Part shown: positions 35,767 to 44,658 of the stretch, in pieces
How positions within the stretch are numbered: the first letter of the stretch is position 1
Layout: the number at the start of each line of letters is the position of its first letter
Assembly (NCBI GenBank): GCA_017457215.1
Contig: JAFTHU010000019.1
Coordinates: 1 to 53,753, forward strand
Direction: 5' to 3'
Origin: Clostridia bacterium
Lineage (GTDB): Bacteria; Bacillota; Clostridia; Christensenellales; Borkfalkiaceae
DNA length: 53,753 bases
Position numbers and translations under genes: made by a program
The notes under the pieces: generated by a model
What the model saw: the letters and a program-made list of their open reading frames with translations, nothing else
Told to the model about the DNA's origin: nothing
Database searches by the model: none

Positions 35767-38493
35767 TTATTTCACGTAATTCAATTCCCAAATTCTGTCG
35801 ATAACGCCCGAGAATGCGTTGGGATCTTGGTTAAGAGATCTGTAATCAATTACGTCAGGGTCAAACGCAACGCAATCGTTTCTCTGATAAGTAGGAAGTT
35901 CTACAGCAAGTTCCATAACCAAATCCAATGCTTCCGCATAGATTTCCGCACGCAGAGATTGTACCGTCGTTTCACGAGCTTCTTCAATCAGTTCACTCAA
36001 ATCTTCAATAATTTTCTGCTCTTCGTAGAATTGTTCACCCGTCTGATCGGCAAAAATCGTATTGTAGCCCCAGTTTTTCGTACTGGTTGCGTTGGAATCC
36101 TTATGGTAAACCTGATACATATCGGGGTCAACCGTAGAAGACCAAGCCGCCGCCCATACGGCAAGCTGACCGGTTGCCAACTTCTTCAATGCGGAAGGAT
36201 CGTTTTTAACGGTAATGGTAAAGCCATAGTTTTCCAAAATTTCTTCCGCTGCAATAAACATGTCGTATGCGGGGTGATCTGTCGTACCGCCAGCAATCGT
36301 AAACGAAAGTTCCAGCTTCTTACCGTCCTTATAACGTTTTCCGTCGCTTCCCTCTTTCCAACCTGCTTCGTCCAACAACATAGGAATCATTGTATCCGCT
36401 TCACCGGGGTTGTAATACGGTTCCGCGCCTTCGGGATATGCCCAAGATTCTTTAGACATGGATCTAAATACGAGGTCTGCAAGATTTTCCGTATAATAGG
36501 AAAGCGTATAATTCGTGTCCATCGCGTACATGATTGCCTGACGAACTTCGATATCAGGTACGTACGTGGGATTGATACCTACGTAACCATAACCGTTGGT
36601 TGCCGCTGTTTTATAACTCAATCCTGCTTTTTGAATTTCCGCTATATTCATCGCCGTTGCATTGGGCTCACCAATATCAATTTCACTCGTTTGCATCGAA
36701 GGAACGATTTGGTTGGAATCCACTACCTTATAACGGAGATATTTAATCTTTGCATTGCAAAGTCCGCTGCCTACCGTTTCGAAATAGGGGTTACGCTTGT
36801 AATACACGAAATTGTTTTTATAGAAACCAGCGCCGCTTACGCTGTCGTCTCCGTCAATATTCGTTGCCATATAAACGCCTGCGCCTACGGGCAACGCACT
36901 CTTGGAAGGAGCCTGCAAACCTTCTTCGTTAAAGAACTCAAAATCATTCCATTTTACACCGAAGCGAGTATTTTTAATTGCATCTTCGGTAGAATAATAA
37001 TATTTAGGTGCAACGGTGAAACCAAAGTTCCAAATTGCTTTCGGGTCAACGCCGTTGATACGGATATTCAGCACATCGTTTTGTCCGTCTGCCGTTTTAC
37101 TCGTCGTGATACCGCTGATGGTTTCCACGATTAAGCCGTCTTTCAACAATTCATCATAATAAGCCGTACGAGCTTTTGCCATCAATTCTTCACGAAGTTT
37201 TGTACCAGATGCCCAGTAAAGCAATAATTGCTCTATGTAAACGTCCGTGGTATACGCTTCGTAAACCATTTCAATTGCTTTGTCCTGAATAACGTATTGA
37301 ACAGCTTCCTCTTCCGTACAGTTTTGCTCTTCCATCTTTGCTGCAATCAAATCTTCGTTTGCTGCTGCCGATTCAATTTCTTCTACGTAATGATCTGCAT
37401 AATATTCTTTACCCTGATACGTTCCGTCGTATACGGTACCGTCTTCCAAGGTAACGCCAGGCTTCGTAAGTGTCGTTACGTATTTACCGTTGCTATCCTT
37501 TAACGGCTTCATACCGTTTTCGGTTGTCATATATACACGGCTTGCAAGCCCTTCTACATAGAAATAAATTTCCCAATTTTCTTTCAAGGTATATTCTTGT
37601 TCGTAGCTCGTCTGCGTACCTGCATTGCTCGACCAGTCCGTCTTTACTTCTTCCAAGAATAATTCTTTTAATCTTGCGATATCCTCTGCGATTTCCGCCT
37701 CTTCCTTCGACGTAGGCGTGTAGCCCGAATCTTTATCCAAGGAATCAATAACGTGTTGAATTCTGGTAGCCGCCGCATTGTAGAACGTTTGATTCAAAGA
37801 ATCGCTGTCAAAGCCGGAATCGTTTTCCAATAAGCTAGGGTCTTGCGCACGGTACGCCGCCAAACCAACGATATCCGTCGAATAAATGGTAGCTGAACCC
37901 ATATAACCAGGGTCAAGGTATACGTACAAGTTAAAGAGTACGTCCTCAATCGTCAAATCGCTTCCGTTGCTGAATTTGATACCGTTTTTGATTACAAGGC
38001 TGTAATCGGTATACGATTTATCCGTTGCTTCCTTAATGGAATAGGATTCTACAACGGTAGCCTGATCCTGTCCGCAAGCAACGATAGGTTCGCCTTCGTC
38101 GTCCGTCGTTACACCCAACATACCGATTTGCGTCATTGAAATAATTTCAACGTCCGTTGCAGAGGTCGCAAAGAACGGGTTAAAATTCCCGTCTAAAGGT
38201 TCCGTCGAGAATACCACGGGACGAGTTTCCGTCTTTCCGTTGGGATCGAACTCTTCTTCACTGCTATCTTCTTTGGACGTGGAATCCGAAGAGCTTTCGC
38301 TTTCCGAAGAACTTTCACTTTCCAAAGAGCTTTCACTCTCCGAAGAATTTACGCTCTCACTGGAAGAATTTTCTACACTGTTGCTTTTGCCGGAGCTGCT
38401 GTCCGAACCGCTTCCGCCGCACGATACAGCAAAAGAACCCACCATCATCGCACAGAGAAGTAAACAAGCTAATCTTCTTGCTGATTTATTCAT
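35767..38493 (-). CDS. oppA: Oligopeptide-binding lipoprotein OppA (enlarged)
   Basis: Extracellular peptide-binding protein (family 5 SBP), 908 residues, far above the usual 520-600. A signal peptide with VSCGG lipobox is followed by a serine/glutamate linker (about residues 40-85) encoded by an 18-base tandem repeat, then the binding domains. A large segment of about 250 residues in the middle (around residues 210-460), rich in Glu/Lys and partly helical, has no equivalent in typical OppA. The family motif DGNFNPFFATSATD and a later WAAAWSSTVDPDMYQVYH segment are present. It lies 24 bases after the repeat lipoprotein gene and is followed by oppB. Confidence 0.92.
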   Translation of the reverse strand: MNKSARRLACLLLCAMMVGSFAVSCGGSGSDSSSGKSNSVENSSSESVNSSESESSLESESSSESESSSDSTSKEDSSEEEFDPNGKTETRPVVFSTEPLDGNFNPFFATSATDVEIISMTQIGMLGVTTDDEGEPIVACGQDQATVVESYSIKEATDKSYTDYSLVIKNGIKFSNGSDLTIEDVLFNLYVYLDPGYMGSATIYSTDIVGLAAYRAQDPSLLENDSGFDSDSLNQTFYNAAATRIQHVIDSLDKDSGYTPTSKEEAEIAEDIARLKELFLEEVKTDWSSNAGTQTSYEQEYTLKENWEIYFYVEGLASRVYMTTENGMKPLKDSNGKYVTTLTKPGVTLEDGTVYDGTYQGKEYYADHYVEEIESAAANEDLIAAKMEEQNCTEEEAVQYVIQDKAIEMVYEAYTTDVYIEQLLLYWASGTKLREELMAKARTAYYDELLKDGLIVETISGITTSKTADGQNDVLNIRINGVDPKAIWNFGFTVAPKYYYSTEDAIKNTRFGVKWNDFEFFNEEGLQAPSKSALPVGAGVYMATNIDGDDSVSGAGFYKNNFVYYKRNPYFETVGSGLCNAKIKYLRYKVVDSNQIVPSMQTSEIDIGEPNATAMNIAEIQKAGLSYKTAATNGYGYVGINPTYVPDIEVRQAIMYAMDTNYTLSYYTENLADLVFRSMSKESWAYPEGAEPYYNPGEADTMIPMLLDEAGWKEGSDGKRYKDGKKLELSFTIAGGTTDHPAYDMFIAAEEILENYGFTITVKNDPSALKKLATGQLAVWAAAWSSTVDPDMYQVYHKDSNATSTKNWGYNTIFADQTGEQFYEEQKIIEDLSELIEEARETTVQSLRAEIYAEALDLVMELAVELPTYQRNDCVAFDPDVIDYRSLNQDPNAFSGVIDRIWELNYVK
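38288..38359 (-). repeat. 18-base tandem repeat encoding the OppA Ser/Glu linker
   Basis: About four imperfect units (for example GAAGAGCTTTCGCTTTCC on the plus strand, which is the complement of the coding unit) encode six-residue Ser/Glu repeats. Such repeats change copy number easily, so linker length may vary between strains. Confidence 0.8.
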
Positions 38494-38517
38494 AATATAT
38501 CCTCCGTTTGTTTTTTC

Positions 38518-39942
38518 TTATTTTAAAGTTATAAATTCCGCAGGGTTACCCTCTACCTTGAATCCATTGGGATTTGCCTCGGTATACGCTGCGTCCGAAT
38601 CGCCGCCAAATAAGCAATTCGTATATTTATATCCATCATTGCCATTATAGTTTTCAACGTCCACACCTGGATGCGATGCATTGTTGATAACCATAGAAAG
38701 ATTCCCTTTAAACGTTACGTTTTCTATGGTTGCGCCTTCTTCAATAGATTCACAAACCATAAAGATTTTCATTTGATATACGTTTTCTTCGTATGGCTCT
38801 TTAACCGTCCAATTACACGTAAGATTTTCAAACGTCAAATTTTCAATTACGGCATCTTTGCCAATTTTGCCAAACAACGAAAGATTTTGTTGCGTCGTCG
38901 TTTTTTCAACCTTGAGATTTTTCAGCGCAAAGCCGTTTCCTTTAATCGTCGCTTTCGTCGGATAGCTTACGTTATAGGCTTTTCCTGCCATATCGATATC
39001 GTAGATGAAATAAAACTTATCCGTCGTTTTCGTACTCATCAACATATCTTTTACATCTTCTGCCGTACGAACAATCGTCCATTCGCCCTCGATATATTTC
39101 ACGTAAAGAGGCATATCTTCCGTTTCTTCCGTAATCGACGTTGCTAATTGCGTAAACTCTTCATCAAAATAATATCCTACAAACGTATGCACGCCCTCTA
39201 GATATTTAGCGTAAAGCTTTGTATTTTTGTCCTCCATAACAACGTTCGTCGCCAGTTGCGTACATTCTGCATCAAAATAATATCCAATAAAGGTATGCGT
39301 TTTGCCATTCCTGCTTTGCTTAATCGGTTCTTGAAGCGTTGCACCAACGCCGCCCAACCCAAGGTCGGGGGCTCCATTCGAGCGGAAAGAATACATACGA
39401 ATTTGCTCGGTAGGATTATACACCTTGCCTGTATTATCCGTAATCGACGAATCGCTTACCAGATAAATTTCTATCATCAATTTCGCTTCCCAATCCGCGC
39501 AGATATACCAATGGTCGTTTTCTTGCAATTTCTTGCTGAAATCCACAGGTCTGTTTTTATCAGGCGTATAATAGGTCTGCTTGGTCTCTTCGTCGTACGT
39601 ACTATCCAAAATAGGCATACCGTTTTCATCTACACCATTCTGCACGATATGATACCAATTCAGGAATTTATAATTTTTCCTCGTCAATTTCAGCGTAGTT
39701 CCGCTCTTATGTGAATCTCCTGTCAAATTGATAGGAAACGAATCCTTTTTATACCAAATTTCTTGCTGCTTTGCACCGCTGGAAAATTCCCCGCCATTTG
39801 CGTAATAGGTTACAGACGCCGTCAAATCGTATTTATCTAAAGCCTCTTCTTTTGTCATACCTAATTCGCAACCAACGAAAACGAACAACGCCGCCAACGC
39901 TGATAGCAATAATAAAATTGCATTTTTCAGTCTTCTTCTCAT
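38518..39942 (-). CDS. Lipoprotein with tandem beta repeats, first gene of the opp operon
   Basis: A 474-residue lipid-anchored protein: signal peptide with VGC lipobox (cysteine about residue 25), an N-terminal domain with a YYANGGEF pattern of InlB/Flg_new-type beta repeats, then two 35-residue tandem repeats (about 216-286; HTFIGYYFDAECTQLAT and HTFVGYYFDEEFTQLAT) and a C-terminal part with KATIKGNGFALKNLKVEK and IENLTFENLT patterns like a beta-helix. The ATG at 39942 follows AAGAGG and starts the signal; an in-frame upstream ATG adds 12 residues without such support. It lies 24 bases before oppA, so it is co-transcribed. Function is not known; peptide capture or adhesion is possible. Confidence 0.8.
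   Translation of the reverse strand: MRRRLKNAILLLLSALAALFVFVGCELGMTKEEALDKYDLTASVTYYANGGEFSSGAKQQEIWYKKDSFPINLTGDSHKSGTTLKLTRKNYKFLNWYHIVQNGVDENGMPILDSTYDEETKQTYYTPDKNRPVDFSKKLQENDHWYICADWEAKLMIEIYLVSDSSITDNTGKVYNPTEQIRMYSFRSNGAPDLGLGGVGATLQEPIKQSRNGKTHTFIGYYFDAECTQLATNVVMEDKNTKLYAKYLEGVHTFVGYYFDEEFTQLATSITEETEDMPLYVKYIEGEWTIVRTAEDVKDMLMSTKTTDKFYFIYDIDMAGKAYNVSYPTKATIKGNGFALKNLKVEKTTTQQNLSLFGKIGKDAVIENLTFENLTCNWTVKEPYEENVYQMKIFMVCESIEEGATIENVTFKGNLSMVINNASHPGVDVENYNGNDGYKYTNCLFGGDSDAAYTEANPNGFKVEGNPAEFITLK
39085..39297 (-). repeat. Two 35-residue tandem protein repeats
   Basis: Two adjacent copies with the pattern HTFxGYYFDxExTQLATxxxExxxxxLYxKYxEG. They resemble the Listeria-Bacteroides/Flg_new beta-repeat family. 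Confidence 0.75.
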
Positions 39943-40062
39943 AGAGTAAAACCTCTTCCTTATATTATATATCCGCAAAAATTGCCGTTTTTTTCTTCCT
40001 CTGTCCCTATCTTTTACAAATTTTTGACATTACGACCCAATTTTGCTTATAACACAACTATC

Positions 40063-40091
40063 ATTTTAACCGAAAAAAAATAATTTGTCAA
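40063..40091 (-). promoter_or_regulatory. Promoter of the opp operon
   Basis: Perfect TTGACA (40086-40091) and TAAAAT (40063-40068) with a 17-base spacer on the minus strand, about 115 bases upstream of the first gene. The AT-rich 40092-40196 stretch before it holds no gene I can support. Confidence 0.85.
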
Positions 40092-40197
40092 GCCTTATCT
40101 TCATTTTACGATAAATTATTTCCCTTTTTATCAATTTATTTTATCAAAAACGATTTATTATCTAAAAAACGAATATCACCTATTTATTTTTTTAATT

Positions 40198-40227
40198 AAA
40201 AAAGAGCGCCCCCAATGGACGCGCCCT
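40198..40227 (-). terminator. Intrinsic terminator of the histidine operon
   Basis: An 11-position stem with one mismatch (40203-40213 with 40217-40227, some G-U) and a 3-base loop, followed by six T on the minus strand. Confidence 0.82.
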
Positions 40228-40239
40228 TCGTTTTATTTT

Positions 40240-40890
40240 TTATTTGGTCATCTTTTCCTGTTTTACTTTTTTATCGATAACGTGGCGAGAAGCAAGCTCC
40301 TTTTCCACTTCATCTACCGTAATACCATTCTGCACCATCAACACCATTACGTGATACGCCAAATCAGCGATTTCGTATATCGTTTCCTTTTTATCGTGGG
40401 CGTGTCCCGCTATGATGACTTCCGTACACTCTTCGCCAACCTTTTTCAATATCTTATCCAACCCCTTTTCAAAAAGGTAGGTCGTATACGAACCTTGCGG
40501 CATTTCCGCTTTTCTGCCTTGCAACAACGCATACAATCCGCGCAAACTGAACTCGTGCCGTTCCTCGTCTATATAAACGGGTTGATAAAAACAGCTTTCT
40601 TTGCCCGTATGGCAAGCAGGTCCGTCTTTTTCCACCTTTATGACCAATGCATCTTTATCGCAATCTGCCGTAATCGAAACTACGTGTTGATAATTCCCGC
40701 TGGTTTCCCCTTTACGCCAAAGCGTTTGGCGGCTACGACTGTAAAAACAGGTCTTGCGCTCTTGCATCGTAATCGCCAAGCTTTCCGCATTCATATACGC
40801 AAGCGTCAAAACGTCTTTCGTCAACGCGTCCACTACGATTGCGGGAATCAACCCATTATCGTCAAATTTCAAATCTTCGATACGTAACAT
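40240..40890 (-). CDS. hisI: Bifunctional phosphoribosyl-AMP cyclohydrolase / phosphoribosyl-ATP pyrophosphohydrolase
   Basis: HisIE fusion, 216 residues, performing two early histidine steps: removal of pyrophosphate from phosphoribosyl-ATP and opening of the adenine ring. HisI part (about 1-110): [20 protein letters not shown] and the zinc-cysteine segment with [10 protein letters not shown]. HisE part (about 115-212): [17 protein letters not shown] with the acidic metal site and [14 protein letters not shown]. Last gene of the operon, 17 bases after hisF, with the terminator just beyond. Fusion order HisI-HisE is the normal one. Confidence 0.96.
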   Translation of the reverse strand: MLRIEDLKFDDNGLIPAIVVDALTKDVLTLAYMNAESLAITMQERKTCFYSRSRQTLWRKGETSGNYQHVVSITADCDKDALVIKVEKDGPACHTGKESCFYQPVYIDEERHEFSLRGLYALLQGRKAEMPQGSYTTYLFEKGLDKILKKVGEECTEVIIAGHAHDKKETIYEIADLAYHVMVLMVQNGITVDEVEKELASRHVIDKKVKQEKMTK

Positions 40891-40907
40891 AATCCATTCT
40901 CCTTATT

Positions 40908-41666
40908 TCACCTGCGGACAAGAATATCATTCTCCGCCAACACTTTTTTCAAATTTGCTATTTCAATTTCGCCAAAATGGAATACCGATGCAGCCAACCC
41001 CGCGTCAATATCGGGAATTTCTTTGAATAACGTAATAAAATCAGCGATACTGCCCGCGCCGCCCGAAGCAATTACAGGCACGTCTACCGCCGCGCAAACC
41101 GCTTTTAACAGTTCAATATCAAACCCTTTTTTTACGCCGTCCGTATCCATGGAATTTACCACCACTTCACCTGCGCCGTCCTCTACGCAACGTTTAATCC
41201 ACGAAACAGCCTCCAAACCCGTATCTTCTCTGCCACCTTTTGCAAACACGTGAAATTCGCCGTGAACACGCTTGACGTCGGTGGAGAGCACCACACATTG
41301 ATTTCCGTATTTCTGCGCCGCCTCCTTAACAATAGACGGATTGGCTATTGCGCCAGAATTGACACTCACCTTATCCGCGCCGCAAGAAAGCACTCGTTCA
41401 AAATCCTCAACGCCGCGTATTCCGCCTCCAACTGTCAGCGGAATAAACACCGATTTCGCTGCTTCGCGCAAGCAATCCGTAAACATAGCTCGCCCCTCCG
41501 CAGAAGCCGTAATATCGTAAAAAACCAATTCGTCCGCGCCGCACTGCGAATAATATTTCGCCAAATCTACGGGAGAAGCTACCTCGCGCAGTCCCTCGAA
41601 ATTAATACCTTTTACCACCCTGCCGTCTTTGACATCCAAACAGGGAATAATCCGTTTTGTAATCAT
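40908..41666 (-). CDS. hisF: Imidazole glycerol phosphate synthase, cyclase subunit HisF
   Basis: Beta/alpha barrel subunit, 252 residues, that uses ammonia from HisH to make IGP and AICAR from PRFAR. The start RIIPCLDVKDGRVVKG with the catalytic aspartate in DVKDG, and the second acid in TDGVKKG, are typical. Overlaps the hisA stop by four bases. Phosphate-binding loops TVGGGIR and ASGGAGS are intact. Confidence 0.97.
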   Translation of the reverse strand: MITKRIIPCLDVKDGRVVKGINFEGLREVASPVDLAKYYSQCGADELVFYDITASAEGRAMFTDCLREAAKSVFIPLTVGGGIRGVEDFERVLSCGADKVSVNSGAIANPSIVKEAAQKYGNQCVVLSTDVKRVHGEFHVFAKGGREDTGLEAVSWIKRCVEDGAGEVVVNSMDTDGVKKGFDIELLKAVCAAVDVPVIASGGAGSIADFITLFKEIPDIDAGLAASVFHFGEIEIANLKKVLAENDILVRR

Positions 41667-42376
41667 TTTGCCACCCGTATTGCCTCCGCAAGGTCGATTG
41701 CCCCCACGTAGTACGCTTTACCAATAATCGCCCCGTACGTACCTGCCGCCGCCAACGCTTCGACGTCCTCGATGGAAGACACGCCGCCTGAAGCTACGAT
41801 ATCTATCGTATATTTCTCGCCAAGTTCTTTATATAACGCCCGATTTGTACCTTTCATTGCCCCGTCTTTGGAGATATCCGTACAAATCACCGTTTTCACA
41901 CCCAACGCCTGCATTTTATCAAAAAACGCTTCCGTTGTATACTCAGATTTCTCAAGCCAACCGCGAATGGCTATTTTTCCGTCCGCAATATCCGCGCCGA
42001 CAGCAATTTTATCACCATGCAATGCAATCGCCGCTTTTAAAAATTCCTCATCCGTTACCGCCGCCGTACCTAAAATGACCCGACTTGCGCCCACGGAAAG
42101 ATATTTTTCAACCGTTTCCATATTCCGTATGCCGCCGCCAATTTCTATGAACAAACCCGTTTCTTCGGCGATTTTTTTCACAACTTCCAAATGCGCGGGT
42201 GCGCCGTTTTTTGCGCCCTCTAAATCCACCACGTGCACATATTTTGCACCCGAACGAGCAAAATCCTTTGCAACCGCAACGGGGTCGTCGTTATATACCG
42301 TCATCTGGGCGTAATCGCCTTTAAAAAGCCGTACCGCACTTCCTCCGTACAAATCAATCGCAGGAAAAATCTTCAT
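41663..42376 (-). CDS. hisA: ProFAR isomerase HisA
   Basis: Phosphoribosylformimino-5-aminoimidazole carboxamide ribotide isomerase, 237 residues, a beta/alpha barrel paralogous to HisF. FPAIDLYGGSAVRL contains the catalytic Asp, VDLEGAKNG and TDISKDG the second acid segment, and GGGIRNM plus ASGGVSS the phosphate loops. It lies 19 bases after hisH and overlaps hisF. Confidence 0.97.
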   Translation of the reverse strand: MKIFPAIDLYGGSAVRLFKGDYAQMTVYNDDPVAVAKDFARSGAKYVHVVDLEGAKNGAPAHLEVVKKIAEETGLFIEIGGGIRNMETVEKYLSVGASRVILGTAAVTDEEFLKAAIALHGDKIAVGADIADGKIAIRGWLEKSEYTTEAFFDKMQALGVKTVICTDISKDGAMKGTNRALYKELGEKYTIDIVASGGVSSIEDVEALAAAGTYGAIIGKAYYVGAIDLAEAIRVAK

Positions 42377-42395
42377 ATATTCCTTCCTCTTTCCA

Positions 42396-43004
42396 TTACA
42401 ATTCGCAGAACGCCCGCAAGATATTCAACCCTACTTCCCCGCTCTTTTCAGGGTGGAATTGACAACCCATCACGTTCCCTTGCGCAACCGCCGCCGTCAA
42501 CGTTTTTCCGTATTCCGTTTCCGCAAGCAAGCTCTCTTGACAATCCTGCGCAAAATACGAATGCACAAAATAAACGAAATCCCCCTCGCGTATATATTTA
42601 AACAACGGATGTTTCCGCACGAAATGCAAGGCATTCCAACCGATATGCGGAATTTTTAACCCTGCGTCAATATATCCTTTCATAGACACTACGTTGCCTT
42701 TCAACAACCCCAGCCCTTCATTACAACCGTATTCGCAGCTTTTCTCAAAAAGCATCTGCATTCCAAGACATATTCCCATAATCGGCTTGCCTTTTGCCGC
42801 CTGCGCTTTTACTACTTTGCCCAAACCGCTCTCACGCAGTTTTTTTGCCGCATCCGCAAACGCCCCTACGCCTGGCAAAATAATTTTCTCGGCGCGTTCT
42901 ATCGTCTCTACCTCGGAGGTAACCACCGTTTCCGCCCCGACTTTCTCAAACGAAGCCACCAACGAAAACAAATTTCCTACACCGTAATCCACAATCGCTA
43001 TCAT
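42396..43004 (-). CDS. hisH: Imidazole glycerol phosphate synthase, glutaminase subunit HisH
   Basis: Class I amidotransferase of 202 residues producing ammonia for HisF. The start AIVDYGVGNLFSL, the nucleophile loop PIMGICLGMQMLFE and the later H-x-E pair in GCQFHPEKSG give the complete Cys-His-Glu triad. It begins directly after the hisB stop. As this operon has its own glutaminase, the missing GuaA glutaminase is not likely to be supplied here. Confidence 0.97.
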   Translation of the reverse strand: MIAIVDYGVGNLFSLVASFEKVGAETVVTSEVETIERAEKIILPGVGAFADAAKKLRESGLGKVVKAQAAKGKPIMGICLGMQMLFEKSCEYGCNEGLGLLKGNVVSMKGYIDAGLKIPHIGWNALHFVRKHPLFKYIREGDFVYFVHSYFAQDCQESLLAETEYGKTLTAAVAQGNVMGCQFHPEKSGEVGLNILRAFCEL

Positions 43005-43592
43005 TTACAGCACTCCTTTCGTGGACGGAATTTCTTCGGCGCGCCGCGCGTCGATTGCAACGGCTTTCCCCAAAGTACGGGCAACCGATTTAAATACGCC
43101 CTCTATGATATGATGCGCATTTTTACCCGCCAACTGCGTGATGTGCAAAGTTATTTTTGCTTCCCGCACGAACGCCATGAAAAATTCTTCGCAAAGTTCC
43201 GTATCGAAATCCCCTACTTTTTCAGCGGGGATTTCCAAAGCAATCGACAGATAATCGCGCCCAGAAATATCGACAGCTGAACGAATCAACGTTTCGTCCA
43301 TCGGCAACAGCGTATCTCCGTAACGGGTAATTCCTTTTTTATCCCCAAGCGCCGTAAAAAAGGCTTTACCAAGAGATATCCCGATATCTTCCACTGTGTG
43401 GTGATAATCCACCTCCACGTCCCCGTTGCATTTTACGGCAAGGTCAAAACCCGAATGCTTGGAAAAAAGCGTCAGCATATGATCCAAAAAACCGCAGCCG
43501 CTGGCAATTTCGCTTTTGCCCGCGCCGTCCAAATTCAACGCAAGGAAAATATCCGTTTCCCCCGTCTTTCTGTTTATCTCTGCCTTTCTCAT
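43005..43592 (-). CDS. hisB: Imidazoleglycerol-phosphate dehydratase
   Basis: Monofunctional dehydratase, 195 residues, usual in Bacillota (no phosphatase fusion). GCGFLDHMLTLFSKH and the DYHHTVEDIGI and KNAHHIIEGVFK motifs supply the manganese-binding histidines. The ATG at 43592 overlaps the hisC stop as ATGA and has GGAGGAAG upstream; an upstream start at 43625 has no support. Confidence 0.97.
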   Translation of the reverse strand: MRKAEINRKTGETDIFLALNLDGAGKSEIASGCGFLDHMLTLFSKHSGFDLAVKCNGDVEVDYHHTVEDIGISLGKAFFTALGDKKGITRYGDTLLPMDETLIRSAVDISGRDYLSIALEIPAEKVGDFDTELCEEFFMAFVREAKITLHITQLAGKNAHHIIEGVFKSVARTLGKAVAIDARRAEEIPSTKGVL

Positions 43593-44653
43593 TTTTCTTC
43601 CTCCAATATTTCCGCCGTCTTGCATAAAAACACGTCCATCTGTTCCTTACGCCCAATCGTTATCCGAACAAAATCCTCGATACGCGCCGCGTTAAACCAG
43701 CGTACCAAAACGCCCCTTTCTTTTAATTTCTTATACAGCTTCTGTCCGCTGATTTTATCCGATTTTGCAAACAGAAAATTTGTTTTAGAATCCAAAACGG
43801 TAAAGCCGAGTTTTTTTAACTCCGCCGCCGTATACGTTCTTGCTTCTTGAATTGCCGCACAGTTATTTTTAAACCACTCCGTTTCGCAAAGTGCCGCATA
43901 CCCCGCAGCCGCCGTCATTCTGTTTACGTTGTAGGGATTAGTGGAATATTTCACCGTATTTAAATCGGCAATCAACTTCTCGTTTCCTATAGAAAAACCC
44001 AACCGCGCTCCCGCAAAAGAACGGGATTTTGAAAACGTTTGCGTTACCAACAGATTGTCGTATTTTTTAATCAAAGAAACACAACTCTCCCCACCGAAAT
44101 CCACGTATGCCTCGTCGATAATCACAACGTTTTGCGGGTTGCTTTTTACAATCTCCTCAATCTTCGCGACGGACAAAGCCATTCCCGTCGGCGCATTGGG
44201 ATTCGCAATGACGATATTCTGCCCTATCCCCACGTAATCCCGATAATCCACGGAAAAATCTTCTTTCAAGGGCACGGTTTTATACGGAATGCCGTTCAAT
44301 GCGGCAAATACCGAATAAAAGCCGTATGTAATATCGGGGAAAACAATGGGATGCGTTTGGTCGCAAAATGCCATAAACGCAAAATTCAACGCCTCGTCCG
44401 AGCCGTTCGTCATCAGAACTTGATTGCGTTCCACACCCAAAACCTGCGCCATTTTTTCCGTGAGCAACGCGCTTTCAGGGTCGGAATACAAATGCAGTTT
44501 CTCCGCTTCCGCTTTTGCCGCTTCCGCCACCGAAGCGGGCGGAGGAAAAGGCGATTCATTTGTATTGAGTTTTATATACTGCGCGTCTTTGGGCTGTTCC
44601 CCAGGCACGTAAGGCGTAAGCGCCGCGTACTTTGCGCTGAAAAATTTACTCAT
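43589..44653 (-). CDS. hisC: Histidinol-phosphate aminotransferase
   Basis: PLP enzyme, 354 residues, converting imidazole-acetol phosphate and glutamate to histidinol phosphate. KLNTNESPFPPP near the start, DEAYVDFGG and TQTFSKSRSFAGARLGF with the PLP lysine, are family marks. It lies five bases after the hisD stop. Confidence 0.96.
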   Translation of the reverse strand: MSKFFSAKYAALTPYVPGEQPKDAQYIKLNTNESPFPPPASVAEAAKAEAEKLHLYSDPESALLTEKMAQVLGVERNQVLMTNGSDEALNFAFMAFCDQTHPIVFPDITYGFYSVFAALNGIPYKTVPLKEDFSVDYRDYVGIGQNIVIANPNAPTGMALSVAKIEEIVKSNPQNVVIIDEAYVDFGGESCVSLIKKYDNLLVTQTFSKSRSFAGARLGFSIGNEKLIADLNTVKYSTNPYNVNRMTAAAGYAALCETEWFKNNCAAIQEARTYTAAELKKLGFTVLDSKTNFLFAKSDKISGQKLYKKLKERGVLVRWFNAARIEDFVRITIGRKEQMDVFLCKTAEILEEEK

Positions 44654-44658
44654 ATCCT

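Noticed and set aside
35827-37134. 435-codon plus-strand frame opposite oppA
   Set aside because: Antisense shadow with Cys/Arg/Phe-rich composition and no ribosome binding site.
38288-38359. CRISPR-like or mobile repeat
   Set aside because: The 18-base repeat is in frame and encodes the Ser/Glu linker of OppA, so it is a coding tandem repeat.
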